A DNA stretch of 64,000 nucleotides from positions 2,305,029-2,369,028 of the forward strand of contig JADGEX010000001.1 in NCBI GenBank assembly GCA_016744135.1, in the 5' to 3' direction. Source of the stretch: Pseudodesulfovibrio sp. Its GTDB lineage: Bacteria; Desulfobacterota; Desulfovibrionia; Desulfovibrionales; Desulfovibrionaceae. Below, piece by piece: positions 1 to 8,422 of the stretch. The position numbers were made by a program, and so were the translations under genes. Below the pieces are notes generated by a model, which was not told where the DNA came from, did not search any database, and saw only the letters and a list, made by a program, of their open reading frames with translations. Each line of letters starts with the position of its first letter. Within the stretch, counting starts at the first letter, position 1.

Positions 1-290
<290 letters not shown>

Positions 291-308
291 AAGAACGCAT
301 CACATAAC

Positions 309-338
309 GGGCCGCTCATATGAGCGGCCCTTTTTTTT
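309..338 (+). terminator. Intrinsic terminator after eno
   Basis: A 22-base perfect palindrome (arms GGGCCGCTCAT and ATGAGCGGCCC) is followed by eight T residues. It ends the enolase transcript. Confidence 0.93.
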
Positions 339-352
339 ACCCGGAGGTTTGA

Positions 353-763
353 ATGAAGAAATCGTTGTATTCCCTGCTTACACTGACTTTTCTGCTTCTT
401 GCTGCCAATGCCTTTGCCGGTGATATCCCGGATATGAAAGGGACCTGGGTTTGCGATGCAACGGTTGTGGCGAGTGTGGAGCGGGGGATTTATGAAAATC
501 AGTCAGCTAAAAGTACTCTTGTTATCGAAGAGCAACAGGGCCGTGTTTTTACGGGGCATAAAACGTGGGTCGTGAAAGGAAAAATATTTACCGAAAAAAT
601 CGTGGGCGGCATCGCCTCGGACGGTGAAATTTATATTTCTGAAGAGAATGACGGCCAGATTTTGGGCGACCTCAACAAACGTGGCGATTCATTTGTGGTT
701 TTTTATGTGGAGAGCGGTTCCACGGCCAAGGTCGTTGAATTGACATACAAGAAGGCTCAATAG
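353..763 (+). CDS. Small secreted protein of unknown function
   Basis: A 136-residue protein I do not recognise. Residues 1-22 form a classical signal peptide (MKK, a Leu/Thr-rich core, then ANAFA before the cleavage point), so the mature chain of about 114 residues is predicted to be periplasmic. The mature part is rich in beta-forming residues and has motifs such as GTWVCD, FTGHKTW and VGGIASDGEIY, suggestive of a small beta-barrel or lipocalin-like fold, but that is only inference. GGAGG lies 8 bases before the ATG. The gene stands alone between two strong terminators, so it is probably monocistronic. Confidence 0.75.
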   Translation: MKKSLYSLLTLTFLLLAANAFAGDIPDMKGTWVCDATVVASVERGIYENQSAKSTLVIEEQQGRVFTGHKTWVVKGKIFTEKIVGGIASDGEIYISEENDGQILGDLNKRGDSFVVFYVESGSTAKVVELTYKKAQ

Positions 764-790
764 CCGTCCTCATATATCCAAGCAATGAAA

Positions 791-821
791 AGGGCACTTC
801 CATATGAAGTGCCCTTTTTTT
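791..821. terminator. Bidirectional terminator between convergent genes
   Basis: Stem AGGGCACTTC / GAAGTGCCCT with loop CATAT, T-rich on the plus side and A-rich in front. It serves the secreted-protein gene on the plus strand and the MATE gene, whose stop codon overlaps its T tract, on the minus strand. Confidence 0.9.
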
Positions 822-2169
822 ATGTTGGAACGGCGACCTCGGGCCTGACGTATCGGTGTCTGTACTTCATGAAGAAGAATATAGACATTCCAACTGCCGC
901 GATTTCTGACATGGGCACGGAGAGCCAGACTCCGGTTAGACCGAATAGTGGCGGCAGAAGTACGATGAATCCCAGAGTGAAGACAAAGGACTTTAGAAAG
1001 GAAATGAGTGCGGATATTTTGCCGTTGTTTACGGAAGTGAAGAATCCCGAAGCGAGAATGCTGACGCCTTCGAGTAGGAAGCTGAAAGCGAAGATTGCCA
1101 GTGCGCCTTCGGCAATGGTTATTACGGCCTGTTCGTCTTTGGCAAAGAGTCTGATGATGTCACTTCCGTAAAATCTGGCAACGAGGAATGAGAGAATGGA
1201 TGTTCCCACCATGATCAGTGCCGACGTGCGAACCAGTTCTCTGATCTTGGCGAAGTTACGTCTCCCATAGTTGAAGCTTATGGCTGGGGATACCCCGATG
1301 CTCAGGCCGATATGTACCGAAGACAGGAGATAGTATGTGTACATCATGATGGAGAGTGCGGCCACGCCGTATTCACCAGCATAGGAGAGTACAACGTAGT
1401 TGAAAACAAGCGTCTTCACGCCTGCCGATAGTTCAGACACCATCTCGGATGATCCATTGACCATGGCATTTCTCAGAAATCGGAAATCCATGGTGGGGCG
1501 TGCAAAACGGAGCATCCGCGCCTTGAAAATGAAATAGTAGATGCCGATGGCAACGGCAACGGCGATGCCTGCGCTGGAGGCGAGACCTGCCCCGCTGATT
1601 CCCATGTCGAACTTGGCGATGAGGATATAGTCTAACGTAGCATTGGTCAGTCCTGCACCAACGGTGGTGCAGAATGCCCAGCCGGGGCTGCCGTCCAGAC
1701 GCATGAAATATTCGACGGTCACTTGCAGTATGACCGCACCTAATCCATAGATGATCGCGTTTAGATAGCTTATGCAATAGGGCAGAAGCTTGTCGGTTGC
1801 CCCGAGAAGAAGTGCTACTCTGTCAGTGCCCATTCCCTTGACCAGAAGAATGATCCCCACCATCAGGAAGAGAAGCACGCTAACGGTTAACGTGAAGTGT
1901 GCGAAGGCTTTTTCCGATTGTTGCTTACCGAGTTCAATGCCGATGATGGCGCTGGCTCCGGCGGCAAACATGACGCCTACTCCAAAAGTGAGGCAGAAAA
2001 GGGGCATGACGATATTGACCGAGGCCATGGCGAGAGGTCCGGCGTACCGTGCGATAAACAGGGCGTCCACGATCGTGTACAGCGAGATCGAAATCATGCT
2101 GAGCACGGACGGAGTGACAAACTTAGCGTAATCCAGTGCGGACCACTTTTTGCTGAAAAACTGTTCCAT
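820..2169 (-). CDS. MATE family multidrug/Na+ (or H+) antiporter
   Basis: A 449-residue inner-membrane protein with about twelve hydrophobic segments in two similar halves, the length and layout of MATE/NorM-MepA exporters that extrude cationic drugs using a Na+ or H+ gradient. The N-terminal half contains the segment PSVLSMISISLYTIVDALF, typical of the first MATE helix. A TTG lies one codon upstream, but the ATG at 2169 is preferred because AAGGA precedes it at normal spacing. It is transcribed divergently from a MerR-type regulator, and the shared intergenic region holds a MerR-style operator and promoter. The substrate is unknown, but induction by a regulator with a GyrI-like ligand domain fits a drug efflux pump. 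Confidence 0.92.
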   Translation of the reverse strand: MEQFFSKKWSALDYAKFVTPSVLSMISISLYTIVDALFIARYAGPLAMASVNIVMPLFCLTFGVGVMFAAGASAIIGIELGKQQSEKAFAHFTLTVSVLLFLMVGIILLVKGMGTDRVALLLGATDKLLPYCISYLNAIIYGLGAVILQVTVEYFMRLDGSPGWAFCTTVGAGLTNATLDYILIAKFDMGISGAGLASSAGIAVAVAIGIYYFIFKARMLRFARPTMDFRFLRNAMVNGSSEMVSELSAGVKTLVFNYVVLSYAGEYGVAALSIMMYTYYLLSSVHIGLSIGVSPAISFNYGRRNFAKIRELVRTSALIMVGTSILSFLVARFYGSDIIRLFAKDEQAVITIAEGALAIFAFSFLLEGVSILASGFFTSVNNGKISALISFLKSFVFTLGFIVLLPPLFGLTGVWLSVPMSEIAAVGMSIFFFMKYRHRYVRPEVAVPT

Positions 2170-2211
2170 CAAATCTATTCCTTGAAAGGGTATTTTTTCT
2201 TTCTTGAATGG

Positions 2212-2242
2212 AGCATGGTGTATATAGTAACTATAGGGTCAA
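2212..2242 (-). promoter_or_regulatory. MerR-type promoter/operator for the MATE gene
   Basis: On the minus strand a -35 box TTGACC (2242-2237) is separated by 19 bases from CATGCT (2217-2212). The 13-base palindrome TATAGTAACTATA (2223-2235) lies inside this over-long spacer. An operator within a 19-base spacer is the hallmark of promoters that MerR regulators activate by twisting DNA. The -10 match is weak, as expected for such promoters. Confidence 0.7.
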
Positions 2243-2261
2243 GCAAAAAAGGCAGAAAGTT

Positions 2262-3065
2262 ATGAAAATCAGATTTTCCACGGGCGAAATGGCAAAACAT
2301 TTTGGCATCTCAAAGCAGACACTTATATATTACGATACAATAGGGCTTTTCAGGCCACGGTGGACAAATGAGGAAACCGGATATCGATCCTATTCCATCG
2401 AACAAAATGAGATACTGGATACGATTCTTGCGTTGAAAAATCTTGGTATGCCGCTCAAGAAAATTCGTGATTATTTGAATCTGCCAACAATTGAAGAGCG
2501 CATTTGTTTGCTTGAGAAGCAGGAGGAGCGCATTAAGAATAAAATTAAAGTCATCACCAGAGCGAGGAAACGGGTCAATTCCATGCTTGCCGCATTCAGA
2601 GATCGTTCGAAAATTGTTCCTTTCGAGATGGGGGTCAAGCGGGTGGAGCAGAGAAGTCTGTTCAGCGAATCTGTTAGCGAGCCGTATGACCTATATCAAT
2701 TGGAAATAGCTATTAAGCGGCTCCTTGAAAGAACGCAGGTACGGGGTGATACCGATTTGCATGAATTCATGGGGGTGGTGGATGCCCCTGCTGTAAATGT
2801 GCGGTTATTCATGAAGGTAGGACAATACGTGAAGTCCGGGGGCAATGATCGCCTTGAAGCCGGGGATTATGCCTATATATACCATAAAGGACCATATGAT
2901 ACGGTTTATCTTTCGCAAAAGAAGCTTGAGGATTTTATGGAAGAGATGGGACTTGAGAAAGTCGGGTTGATTTATGAAAATATCATGTTGGATTATTTGG
3001 CTGTGTCCAATGAAGATGAGTATCTTATTGAAGTGATGGTGCCTGTTGTTCGGCGGAGTTCTTGA
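2262..3065 (+). CDS. MerR family regulator with GyrI-like effector domain
   Basis: A 267-residue transcription factor. Residues 4-70 form the MerR winged helix (FSTGEMAKHFGISKQTLIYYD, with the conserved Y-D at the end of the recognition element). A coiled dimerisation helix follows (about 80-115, LLEKQEERIKNKIK). The C-terminal 150 residues resemble the GyrI/BmrR ligand-binding fold (AGDYAYIYHKGPYDTV, IMLDYLAVSNEDEYLIEV). Proteins of this build sense hydrophobic cationic drugs. The start was placed at ATG 2262, where the helix-turn-helix begins; an 18-codon upstream extension would run through the promoter region. It probably controls the divergent MATE exporter through the palindrome at 2223-2235. 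Confidence 0.9.
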   Translation: MKIRFSTGEMAKHFGISKQTLIYYDTIGLFRPRWTNEETGYRSYSIEQNEILDTILALKNLGMPLKKIRDYLNLPTIEERICLLEKQEERIKNKIKVITRARKRVNSMLAAFRDRSKIVPFEMGVKRVEQRSLFSESVSEPYDLYQLEIAIKRLLERTQVRGDTDLHEFMGVVDAPAVNVRLFMKVGQYVKSGGNDRLEAGDYAYIYHKGPYDTVYLSQKKLEDFMEEMGLEKVGLIYENIMLDYLAVSNEDEYLIEVMVPVVRRSS

Positions 3066-3266
3066 ATTTCGGTGTGTTGCCGTGCTGTTAGATTAAGGTG
3101 TGCCGTCTGTCGTTCTTTTGTATCTCGGGTATGATAGGAATATGTGTGTTGCATAGTTCGGCCTTTTTCTTTAGGTAGCGGCCAATGCCTGCGAAAATCC
3201 GCCAGGGGTGGTTGGCTTTGAAGCAGCAAAATTTCATGTGATCCTGAAAGCCGTGGAGGCAAAACG

Positions 3267-4124
3267 ATGATTCTTCTGGACGGTAAGGAAACAGCGGCAA
3301 CTATACGAGCCGAGATCAGAGAGGAAGTGGACGGACTGGGCGGCAAGTATGGTCGTAAACCCGGACTGGCCGTAGTGTTGGTGGGCGAAGATCCGGCCAG
3401 CCAGGTGTATGTACGGAACAAGGAACGGGCTTGTACGGACTGTGGTATCGAATCCATCCCGCATCGTCTTGATTCAGCCAGTCAGCATGAGCTGGAAGGT
3501 TTGATTCAGGAGTTGAACCGTGATGTGAATGTGGACGGTATCCTTGTGCAGCTTCCCCTGCCCGAAGGGCTGGACTCCCAGAAAATTTTGGATCTTATCG
3601 ACCCAGATAAGGATGTCGATGGATTTCATCCGGTCAATGTGGGCAAGATGTCCCTCGGTTTGCCCGGTTTCAAACCGTGTACTCCTGCCGGTGTCATCAA
3701 TCTTTTGAAACGGTATGACCTGGACCCGGCCTGCAAGAAAGCCGTGGTTATCGGCCGTTCCAATATCGTGGGCAAACCGCTTGCCATGATGTTGTCCCAG
3801 AGCGGTCCGTGCGCTAACGCAACAGTCACGCTGTGTCATTCGCGCACGCAGGACCTCAAGGCCGAGTGTCTGGAAGCCGATTTCGTGTTCGCAGCCATTG
3901 GCAAACCCAACTTCGTGACCGCCGATATGGTCAAGGAAGGCGCTGTCGTGGTGGATGTTGGTATCAATCGTACCGACGAAGGTCTGGCAGGGGATTGCGA
4001 TTTCGAATCCCTCAAGGATAAGGTCCACGCAATGACGCCAGTACCCGGTGGTGTCGGTCCCATGACCATTGCTCAGTTGATGGTTAACACGCTGGAAGCT
4101 TTCAAGATGCACGTCGGCGCATAG
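3267..4124 (+). CDS. folD: Bifunctional methylene-THF dehydrogenase/cyclohydrolase
   Basis: Interconverts methylene-, methenyl- and 10-formyl-tetrahydrofolate in the cytoplasm, supplying one-carbon units for purines and formyl-Met and feeding the methyl branch used by methionine synthase. At 285 residues it has the standard length. Tyr48-x3-Lys52 (YVRNKE) is the catalytic pair; [27 protein letters not shown] (NADP site) and [10 protein letters not shown] are the family signatures in order. GGAGG lies 8 bases before the ATG. The gene stands alone, with 200 non-coding bases upstream and a terminator directly after it. Confidence 0.97.
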   Translation: MILLDGKETAATIRAEIREEVDGLGGKYGRKPGLAVVLVGEDPASQVYVRNKERACTDCGIESIPHRLDSASQHELEGLIQELNRDVNVDGILVQLPLPEGLDSQKILDLIDPDKDVDGFHPVNVGKMSLGLPGFKPCTPAGVINLLKRYDLDPACKKAVVIGRSNIVGKPLAMMLSQSGPCANATVTLCHSRTQDLKAECLEADFVFAAIGKPNFVTADMVKEGAVVVDVGINRTDEGLAGDCDFESLKDKVHAMTPVPGGVGPMTIAQLMVNTLEAFKMHVGA

Positions 4125-4150
4125 CGCAAACAACGACAAATCAGTCTGTA

Positions 4151-4182
4151 AAACGGGCCGGTATATCCGGTCCGTTTTTTTT
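4151..4182 (+). terminator. Intrinsic terminator after folD
   Basis: Stem ACGGGCCGG / TCCGGTCCGT (one G-T pair) with loop TATA, followed by eight T residues. Confidence 0.88.
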
Positions 4183-4228
4183 GTTTATGAGATGTAAAGA
4201 TACTCGTCGAACGTCCGATAAGACCTGT

Positions 4229-5104
4229 ATGCAAATTCAAGCTGCCCATATGAATTACAGCTTCATGGAGAAGTTGAAAGCACGACAAAGCCAGGGGGAA
4301 AACCTTGGTGCTGCCGGGGCTTTGCTTGAGAATCAACCCGGAATGCGTCTTGGGCAGATGGCAGACATTAACCCTGCGAAAGACGGACTGACGCCTGCAC
4401 GTAAAGCTTTGGCCAATGCTCCGGGACAAGCGGATAAGTTACCGGAATCTTTCTCGGAGACTCTGGGTGAAGTTTTTGCCAATGAGATCGTCCGGCGCAT
4501 GGATGATACAGCCGGCGAAGATGGGCAGCCCAAGGACCCGTCTGATCTGCGTGATTCCCTTGCATCCACCATGGACTGGATTCGTGAACGGTTCGGCGAC
4601 GAAACCGCTGCAGCCGCGTCAGGCATGATTTTTCAATCCACATCTTCTGGTGTTACCGAAGAAACTTTGGGCGAGGGACTGCTCAATACCCTCAAGTTCA
4701 TTGATCGCAATTTCGGGCTTGCTGCCGGAGATGCCGCCATTGCGAATTTCAACAACGGTATCAATTCTGCTGTTAACGAGTTTTTCGACAACGGCAAGCA
4801 GGAATTGTTCTTTGCGGTAGATTCTCCGCCGCAGGACGGGCCGAGTGCTACACAGGACCTTACCGCGCGGGTTGTCGTGCAGGCGTTTCAGTCGGGGATT
4901 GTCGACGATGATGCGGAAGATCCGCTGACAGGTGTTCTCGACGACCTCAAGGAAGAACTTAACAAGATCGCAGAGCTTTATGATTTGACATCAAAGCTTG
5001 AAGCGAAGTTTAACCCGACTGCTGCCAACACCGAAGCTGCTCACGCAGCGTATCAGGCCCAGCCCGGATTCAGTGAGCCGCAGTTCACCAGTCTCACCGT
5101 ATAA
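4229..5104 (+). CDS. Conserved hypothetical protein, Ala/Gly-rich
   Basis: About 291 residues, not recognised. There is no signal peptide or membrane segment, and the chain is acidic and probably cytoplasmic. A disordered N-terminus (about 80 residues) precedes a helical region with SFSETLGEVFANEIVRRMDD, then a block with TLKFIDRNFGLAAGDAAIANF and a C-terminal stretch with DDLKEELNKIAELYDL. Start choice is uncertain: ATG 4229 was taken because it is the first Met clear of the folD terminator, but ATG 4250 (MNYSFMEKL) is equally possible and neither has a good Shine-Dalgarno sequence. The helical, repeat-like texture could suit a structural or flagellum-associated role, but nothing in the sequence proves it. 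Confidence 0.72.
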   Translation: MQIQAAHMNYSFMEKLKARQSQGENLGAAGALLENQPGMRLGQMADINPAKDGLTPARKALANAPGQADKLPESFSETLGEVFANEIVRRMDDTAGEDGQPKDPSDLRDSLASTMDWIRERFGDETAAAASGMIFQSTSSGVTEETLGEGLLNTLKFIDRNFGLAAGDAAIANFNNGINSAVNEFFDNGKQELFFAVDSPPQDGPSATQDLTARVVVQAFQSGIVDDDAEDPLTGVLDDLKEELNKIAELYDLTSKLEAKFNPTAANTEAAHAAYQAQPGFSEPQFTSLTV

Positions 5105-5125
5105 AATATTTCGTTTGGCCCCATG

Positions 5126-5153
5126 AAGCCGGCCCGAAAGAGTCGGCTTTTTT
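5126..5153 (+). terminator. Intrinsic terminator
   Basis: Stem AGCCGGC / GTCGGCT with an 8-base loop and six T residues; ends the preceding unknown gene. Confidence 0.8.
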
Positions 5154-5294
5154 GCGTTCTTTTTCGCCCATGATGGTGAATTCCATTGAAGGGGTTGAGT
5201 TCGCAGTGCGCATACCAGATAGTGGTGTTTTAAAAAGGTTGGGTATGCGCCTAATTCTCTTGACATGGAAAGCTAAAAGCATAGTCTCCGCCCC

Positions 5295-6185
5295 ATGAAC
5301 TTCCTGACTCCTGGCATGCGATACATGCTCCTCGGAACTTTTCTTTTTTCCCTCGGATCGCTCAGTGTCAAGCTGGCGGGCATGCGTGTGCCAACGACGG
5401 AAATATTGTTTGTTCGCGGGATTATTGGCGTGGGGTTGTGCTGGTATATTTTACGTCGAGCTGGTGTTGGCGTGTTTGGTCAGCGTAAGTTAGCTCTTTT
5501 CTTTCGCGGTCTGCTCGGTTTTACATCAATGCTGGCGGAATTTTATACCATTGTTCATCTGCCGTTGGCGGATGCATTGGTCCTGTTGTTTTCACATCCG
5601 ATAGTGGTGGCGCTTCTGGGGTGGGTCGTTCTGCGAGAACGTTTGTCAAAGGGCAGCATGGTCGCAGTTTTGATATCTCTTGTCGGCGTGACTGTGGTCT
5701 GTCGTCCCGGTGTCCTGTTTGGGACGGGAAATTCCATGGACCCGTTCTTGTTGGGTGTGGCCCTGTTGGCTGTGCTTTTGACTTCCGTAGCCATCTTGAC
5801 CGTGCGTAGTCTGGCAAAGACCGAACACCCGGCAGTCGTGATGTTCTATCCTCCGCTGTTTATCGCATTGCTTGCGCCGATATTTTATGGTGAATGGGTC
5901 GTGCCGACAATGAGCGAGTGGTTCATGATACTTGGGGTGGCTGTGTTTATGAACATGGGACAGTATTACATGACCCGTGGATATGCCATTGAGTCGGCCG
6001 CTCGTATCAGCGGGGTTTCCAGTCTGGAGATCGTGTTTGCCGCCATGTGGGGTATGATGTTTCTTGGGGAGATACCGGATGTCTGGACCGTACTTGGTGG
6101 GTCGCTTATTGTCTTCGGCACACTTGTTTTGGGTAAGTGCGGAAGAAAGGAAATGCTTACTCCGCCGCAGGGGCCGTCAGCTTGA
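5295..6185 (+). CDS. EamA/DMT family transporter
   Basis: A 296-residue polytopic membrane protein with about ten hydrophobic segments arranged as two EamA repeats (about 10-135 and 150-280), the drug/metabolite transporter fold that exports amino acids or other metabolites. The family-typical PLADALVLLFSHPIVVALLGW lies near the end of the first repeat and SSLEIVFAAMWGMMFLGE near the end of the second. No clear ribosome site precedes the ATG. The 3' end overlaps the convergent binding-protein gene by 29 bases. The substrate cannot be inferred. Confidence 0.9.
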   Translation: MNFLTPGMRYMLLGTFLFSLGSLSVKLAGMRVPTTEILFVRGIIGVGLCWYILRRAGVGVFGQRKLALFFRGLLGFTSMLAEFYTIVHLPLADALVLLFSHPIVVALLGWVVLRERLSKGSMVAVLISLVGVTVVCRPGVLFGTGNSMDPFLLGVALLAVLLTSVAILTVRSLAKTEHPAVVMFYPPLFIALLAPIFYGEWVVPTMSEWFMILGVAVFMNMGQYYMTRGYAIESAARISGVSSLEIVFAAMWGMMFLGEIPDVWTVLGGSLIVFGTLVLGKCGRKEMLTPPQGPSA

Positions 6186-6960
6186 GGACGGTTCGCTGAT
6201 TGATCTTGAGTTCCTTTAAGTCTTTGCCCCAGTATTTTTCAATCAACTCGTCCATGAGGCCGCTCTTTTGTGCTTTGATAAGTCCGTTTCGAATGATGGG
6301 CTCAAGATGTCTGGCAGACGGATGCAAGAAGAACCAGAAATCACTGTCATAGGAGAAAAGAAGGGTGGATTCGACTTCGACGTCTTGTTTTTCTTTTATT
6401 TCATTCAGTATTTCACCGACCCCTCGTGACAGGTAGTCCACATTCCGATCCTGACTGGCAACCATTGGGTATAATGCACGCCAATCACCATCTTTTTCCA
6501 TGAATTTTAGCGAGTTTTTCCGCCAGACTTGCACATCATACCAACCTTTGCCAAAGCCGCCAACCTTGCCGAGTTGTTTGAATTGTTGAAGGTTTTCAAT
6601 ATGAGAATATATTTGTGCCTGCCCCTTGGGAATAACCAGAATTCGTTTGCCGATGAGATCTTTCGTAAGATCTACTCTTACGGGGACAAGGGGGAGTTCT
6701 TGGGTTTTAGCTTTATGAAACCATCGAATGTCAGTCTCGCCCGATAGAAGCATTTCCATACTACGTTTTAATGGGACGACACCCAGCGATTGCAGGGTGA
6801 CAGTATATCCGGCATCTTCAAGGGAATGGGTCAGCAATTCGTGAAAATACTGATGATTACCAGTGGGGAGTTCCGTGACACGGATGGTGATATTCTCTGC
6901 CCATGACGAACAGGGCAGCATGCATACAATGATCAGGGCTGCAAATAAACGGATCAACAT
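6157..6960 (-). CDS. Periplasmic solute-binding protein (family 3-like)
   Basis: A 267-residue protein with a signal peptide (residues 1-21, ending SSWA) and a two-lobe substrate-binding layout: the first lobe starts ITIRVTELP, the hinge region includes LIGKRILVIPKGQ, and the C-terminus has the usual terminal helix around MDELIEKYWGKDL. Such proteins bind amino acids or other small solutes for ABC uptake or act as ligand sensors. No permease or ATPase genes adjoin it, so a stand-alone sensing role is possible. It begins 5 bases after the stop of the PilZ gene without its own ribosome site, implying translational coupling. Its 3' end overlaps the convergent EamA gene. Confidence 0.82.
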   Translation of the reverse strand: MLIRLFAALIIVCMLPCSSWAENITIRVTELPTGNHQYFHELLTHSLEDAGYTVTLQSLGVVPLKRSMEMLLSGETDIRWFHKAKTQELPLVPVRVDLTKDLIGKRILVIPKGQAQIYSHIENLQQFKQLGKVGGFGKGWYDVQVWRKNSLKFMEKDGDWRALYPMVASQDRNVDYLSRGVGEILNEIKEKQDVEVESTLLFSYDSDFWFFLHPSARHLEPIIRNGLIKAQKSGLMDELIEKYWGKDLKELKINQRTVLKLTAPAAE

Positions 6961-6965
6961 AATGA

Positions 6966-7322
6966 TCAGAATTTTTCGAAAATTTGGAGAAGCTCTTCGT
7001 CGACATCGTCTGGTTCATTTGCATTGAGTGTGACTAAGCGATGTAGGAAGGTGAAGCTCAGTTCATCCATTTCCTTGAACGCCATGGCCGATTCAGCCTT
7101 GCCATGACGGACTATTTCTCCATCTACCACGATACGGATTCCGGGCGACAGCGGCAGGTGTAACTCGCAATGCGTTCCGGGTGCACAATCTTCACATCCG
7201 GTCAGAAGTGCGCCCTTGAGACTGATGTTCTTAGTACCCACGGGAATGACAACATCCCCGATGCTGACGTAGGCTTCGAATCCTGCGGCGACGCGTGTAC
7301 TGCGGCGTTTGTTCTTGGACAT
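6966..7322 (-). CDS. PilZ domain protein (predicted c-di-GMP binding)
   Basis: A 118-residue protein consisting of one PilZ domain. The two c-di-GMP contact motifs are present: RRSTR (RxxxR, residues 6-10) and NISLKG (D/NxSxxG) about 30 residues further on, with GEIVRHG in the later strands. Known single-domain PilZ proteins act as c-di-GMP-responsive adaptors for motility, exopolysaccharide or secretion. A G-rich ribosome site precedes the ATG. It leads a two-gene operon with the binding protein, which is unusual and hints that ligand sensing and c-di-GMP output may be linked; this is inference. Confidence 0.88.
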   Translation of the reverse strand: MSKNKRRSTRVAAGFEAYVSIGDVVIPVGTKNISLKGALLTGCEDCAPGTHCELHLPLSPGIRIVVDGEIVRHGKAESAMAFKEMDELSFTFLHRLVTLNANEPDDVDEELLQIFEKF

Positions 7323-7369
7323 AGTGTGTCCCCCCTAAGGAATTGATAGCATGAATTTATATGTATCTC

Positions 7370-7405
7370 AAAGAAAAGGGCCGGGATGCATACGCATCCC
7401 GGCCC
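7370..7405 (-). terminator. Intrinsic terminator after glpX
   Basis: Twelve-base perfect stem GGGCCGGGATGC / GCATCCCGGCCC with a 4-base loop; read on the minus strand it is followed by TTTTCTTT. It closes the rpiB-tkt-glpX direction of transcription. Confidence 0.9.
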
Positions 7406-7429
7406 TGATAAGAACGTATCCCGGCAGGC

Positions 7430-8413
7430 CTAGTCGTATTTGACTGAGCTGATCTGCATGAGGGTTTCCCAGTTGTGGATGGCTTCCACGTAGCGGATAG
7501 TGCCTGTTTTGCCGCGCATGACCAGGGAAGAGGTCTCTGCGCCATGACCGTGGTAGGTGACACCTTTCAGGAAGGTGCCGCCGGAGATGCCAGTGGCAGC
7601 GAAGAACAGGTCTTCGGATTTGACCAGATCAGACACGGTCAGCACACGACGAACGTCCATGCCGAATTCGGCCAGCGCGTTCTTTTCCGTCTGCTTCTGC
7701 GGGTCGAGTTTGGCGAACATCTCACCGCCCATGATACGGATGGCGATGGCGGAAAGCACTCCTTCTGGGGTGCCGCCGGTGCCCATCATGACATCGACTT
7801 CGCAGCGCGGATCAATGGCCATGAGAGAAGCGGTGATGTCGCCGTCACTGTGCAACTGGATGCGTGCGCCAGCTTCACGGATCTCGGAGATCAGTTTTTT
7901 GTGGCGTGGTTTGTCCAGAACAAAGACGACCAGATCGTCCACATCCTTGTCCAATGCGCGAGCAATGAGTTTCAGGTTGTGGCCAGTGGGAGCTTCGATG
8001 TCTACTACGTCTTTGGCCTGAGAAGGCACGACGAGTTTTTGCATGTAGTAGCTCGGGCCTGGATCAAACATGGATCCGGCAGGGGCCACGCCGACAACTG
8101 CAATGGCATTGGGACGGCCATTGGCGAGCAGGTTGGTGCCTTCCAGCGGATCAACAGCGATGTCGACCTTGGGGCCTTGTCCCAGTCCGAGTTTTTCACC
8201 GGCGTAGAGCATGGGAGCATCGTCCTTCTCGCCCTCACCGATCATTACACGGCCTTGTATTTCCAATGTATTGAAGCTCAGGCGCATGGCATCGACAGCC
8301 GCTTGGTCTGCGGAAATCTTGTCACCTTTACCAAGCCAACGGGCGCAGGCTAATGCTGCTGCCTCAGTGACGCGGACCAGGTCCAATGCGAGGTTTTTTT
8401 GTGGGGCTTCCAT
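7430..8413 (-). CDS. glpX: Class II fructose-1,6-bisphosphatase
   Basis: Hydrolyses fructose 1,6-bisphosphate to fructose 6-phosphate, the committed gluconeogenic step in the cytoplasm. At 327 residues it has the usual GlpX length. The metal and substrate motifs are visible: VMIGEGEKDDAPML near residue 57 and AVDPLEGTNLLA near residue 86, followed by SDGDITASL and GTGGTPEGVLSA. GGAG precedes the ATG. It lies 9 bases downstream of tkt, so the two are almost certainly co-transcribed, linking fructose 6-phosphate supply to the non-oxidative pentose phosphate pathway. Confidence 0.96.
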   Translation of the reverse strand: MEAPQKNLALDLVRVTEAAALACARWLGKGDKISADQAAVDAMRLSFNTLEIQGRVMIGEGEKDDAPMLYAGEKLGLGQGPKVDIAVDPLEGTNLLANGRPNAIAVVGVAPAGSMFDPGPSYYMQKLVVPSQAKDVVDIEAPTGHNLKLIARALDKDVDDLVVFVLDKPRHKKLISEIREAGARIQLHSDGDITASLMAIDPRCEVDVMMGTGGTPEGVLSAIAIRIMGGEMFAKLDPQKQTEKNALAEFGMDVRRVLTVSDLVKSEDLFFAATGISGGTFLKGVTYHGHGAETSSLVMRGKTGTIRYVEAIHNWETLMQISSVKYD

Positions 8414-8422
8414 GTGATACTC

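Noticed and set aside
3474-4139. 221-residue frame antisense to folD
   Set aside because: A shadow of a strongly supported gene with no independent start signal or family.
7475-8353. 292-residue frame antisense to glpX
   Set aside because: Explained by codon bias of glpX on the other strand; no independent support.
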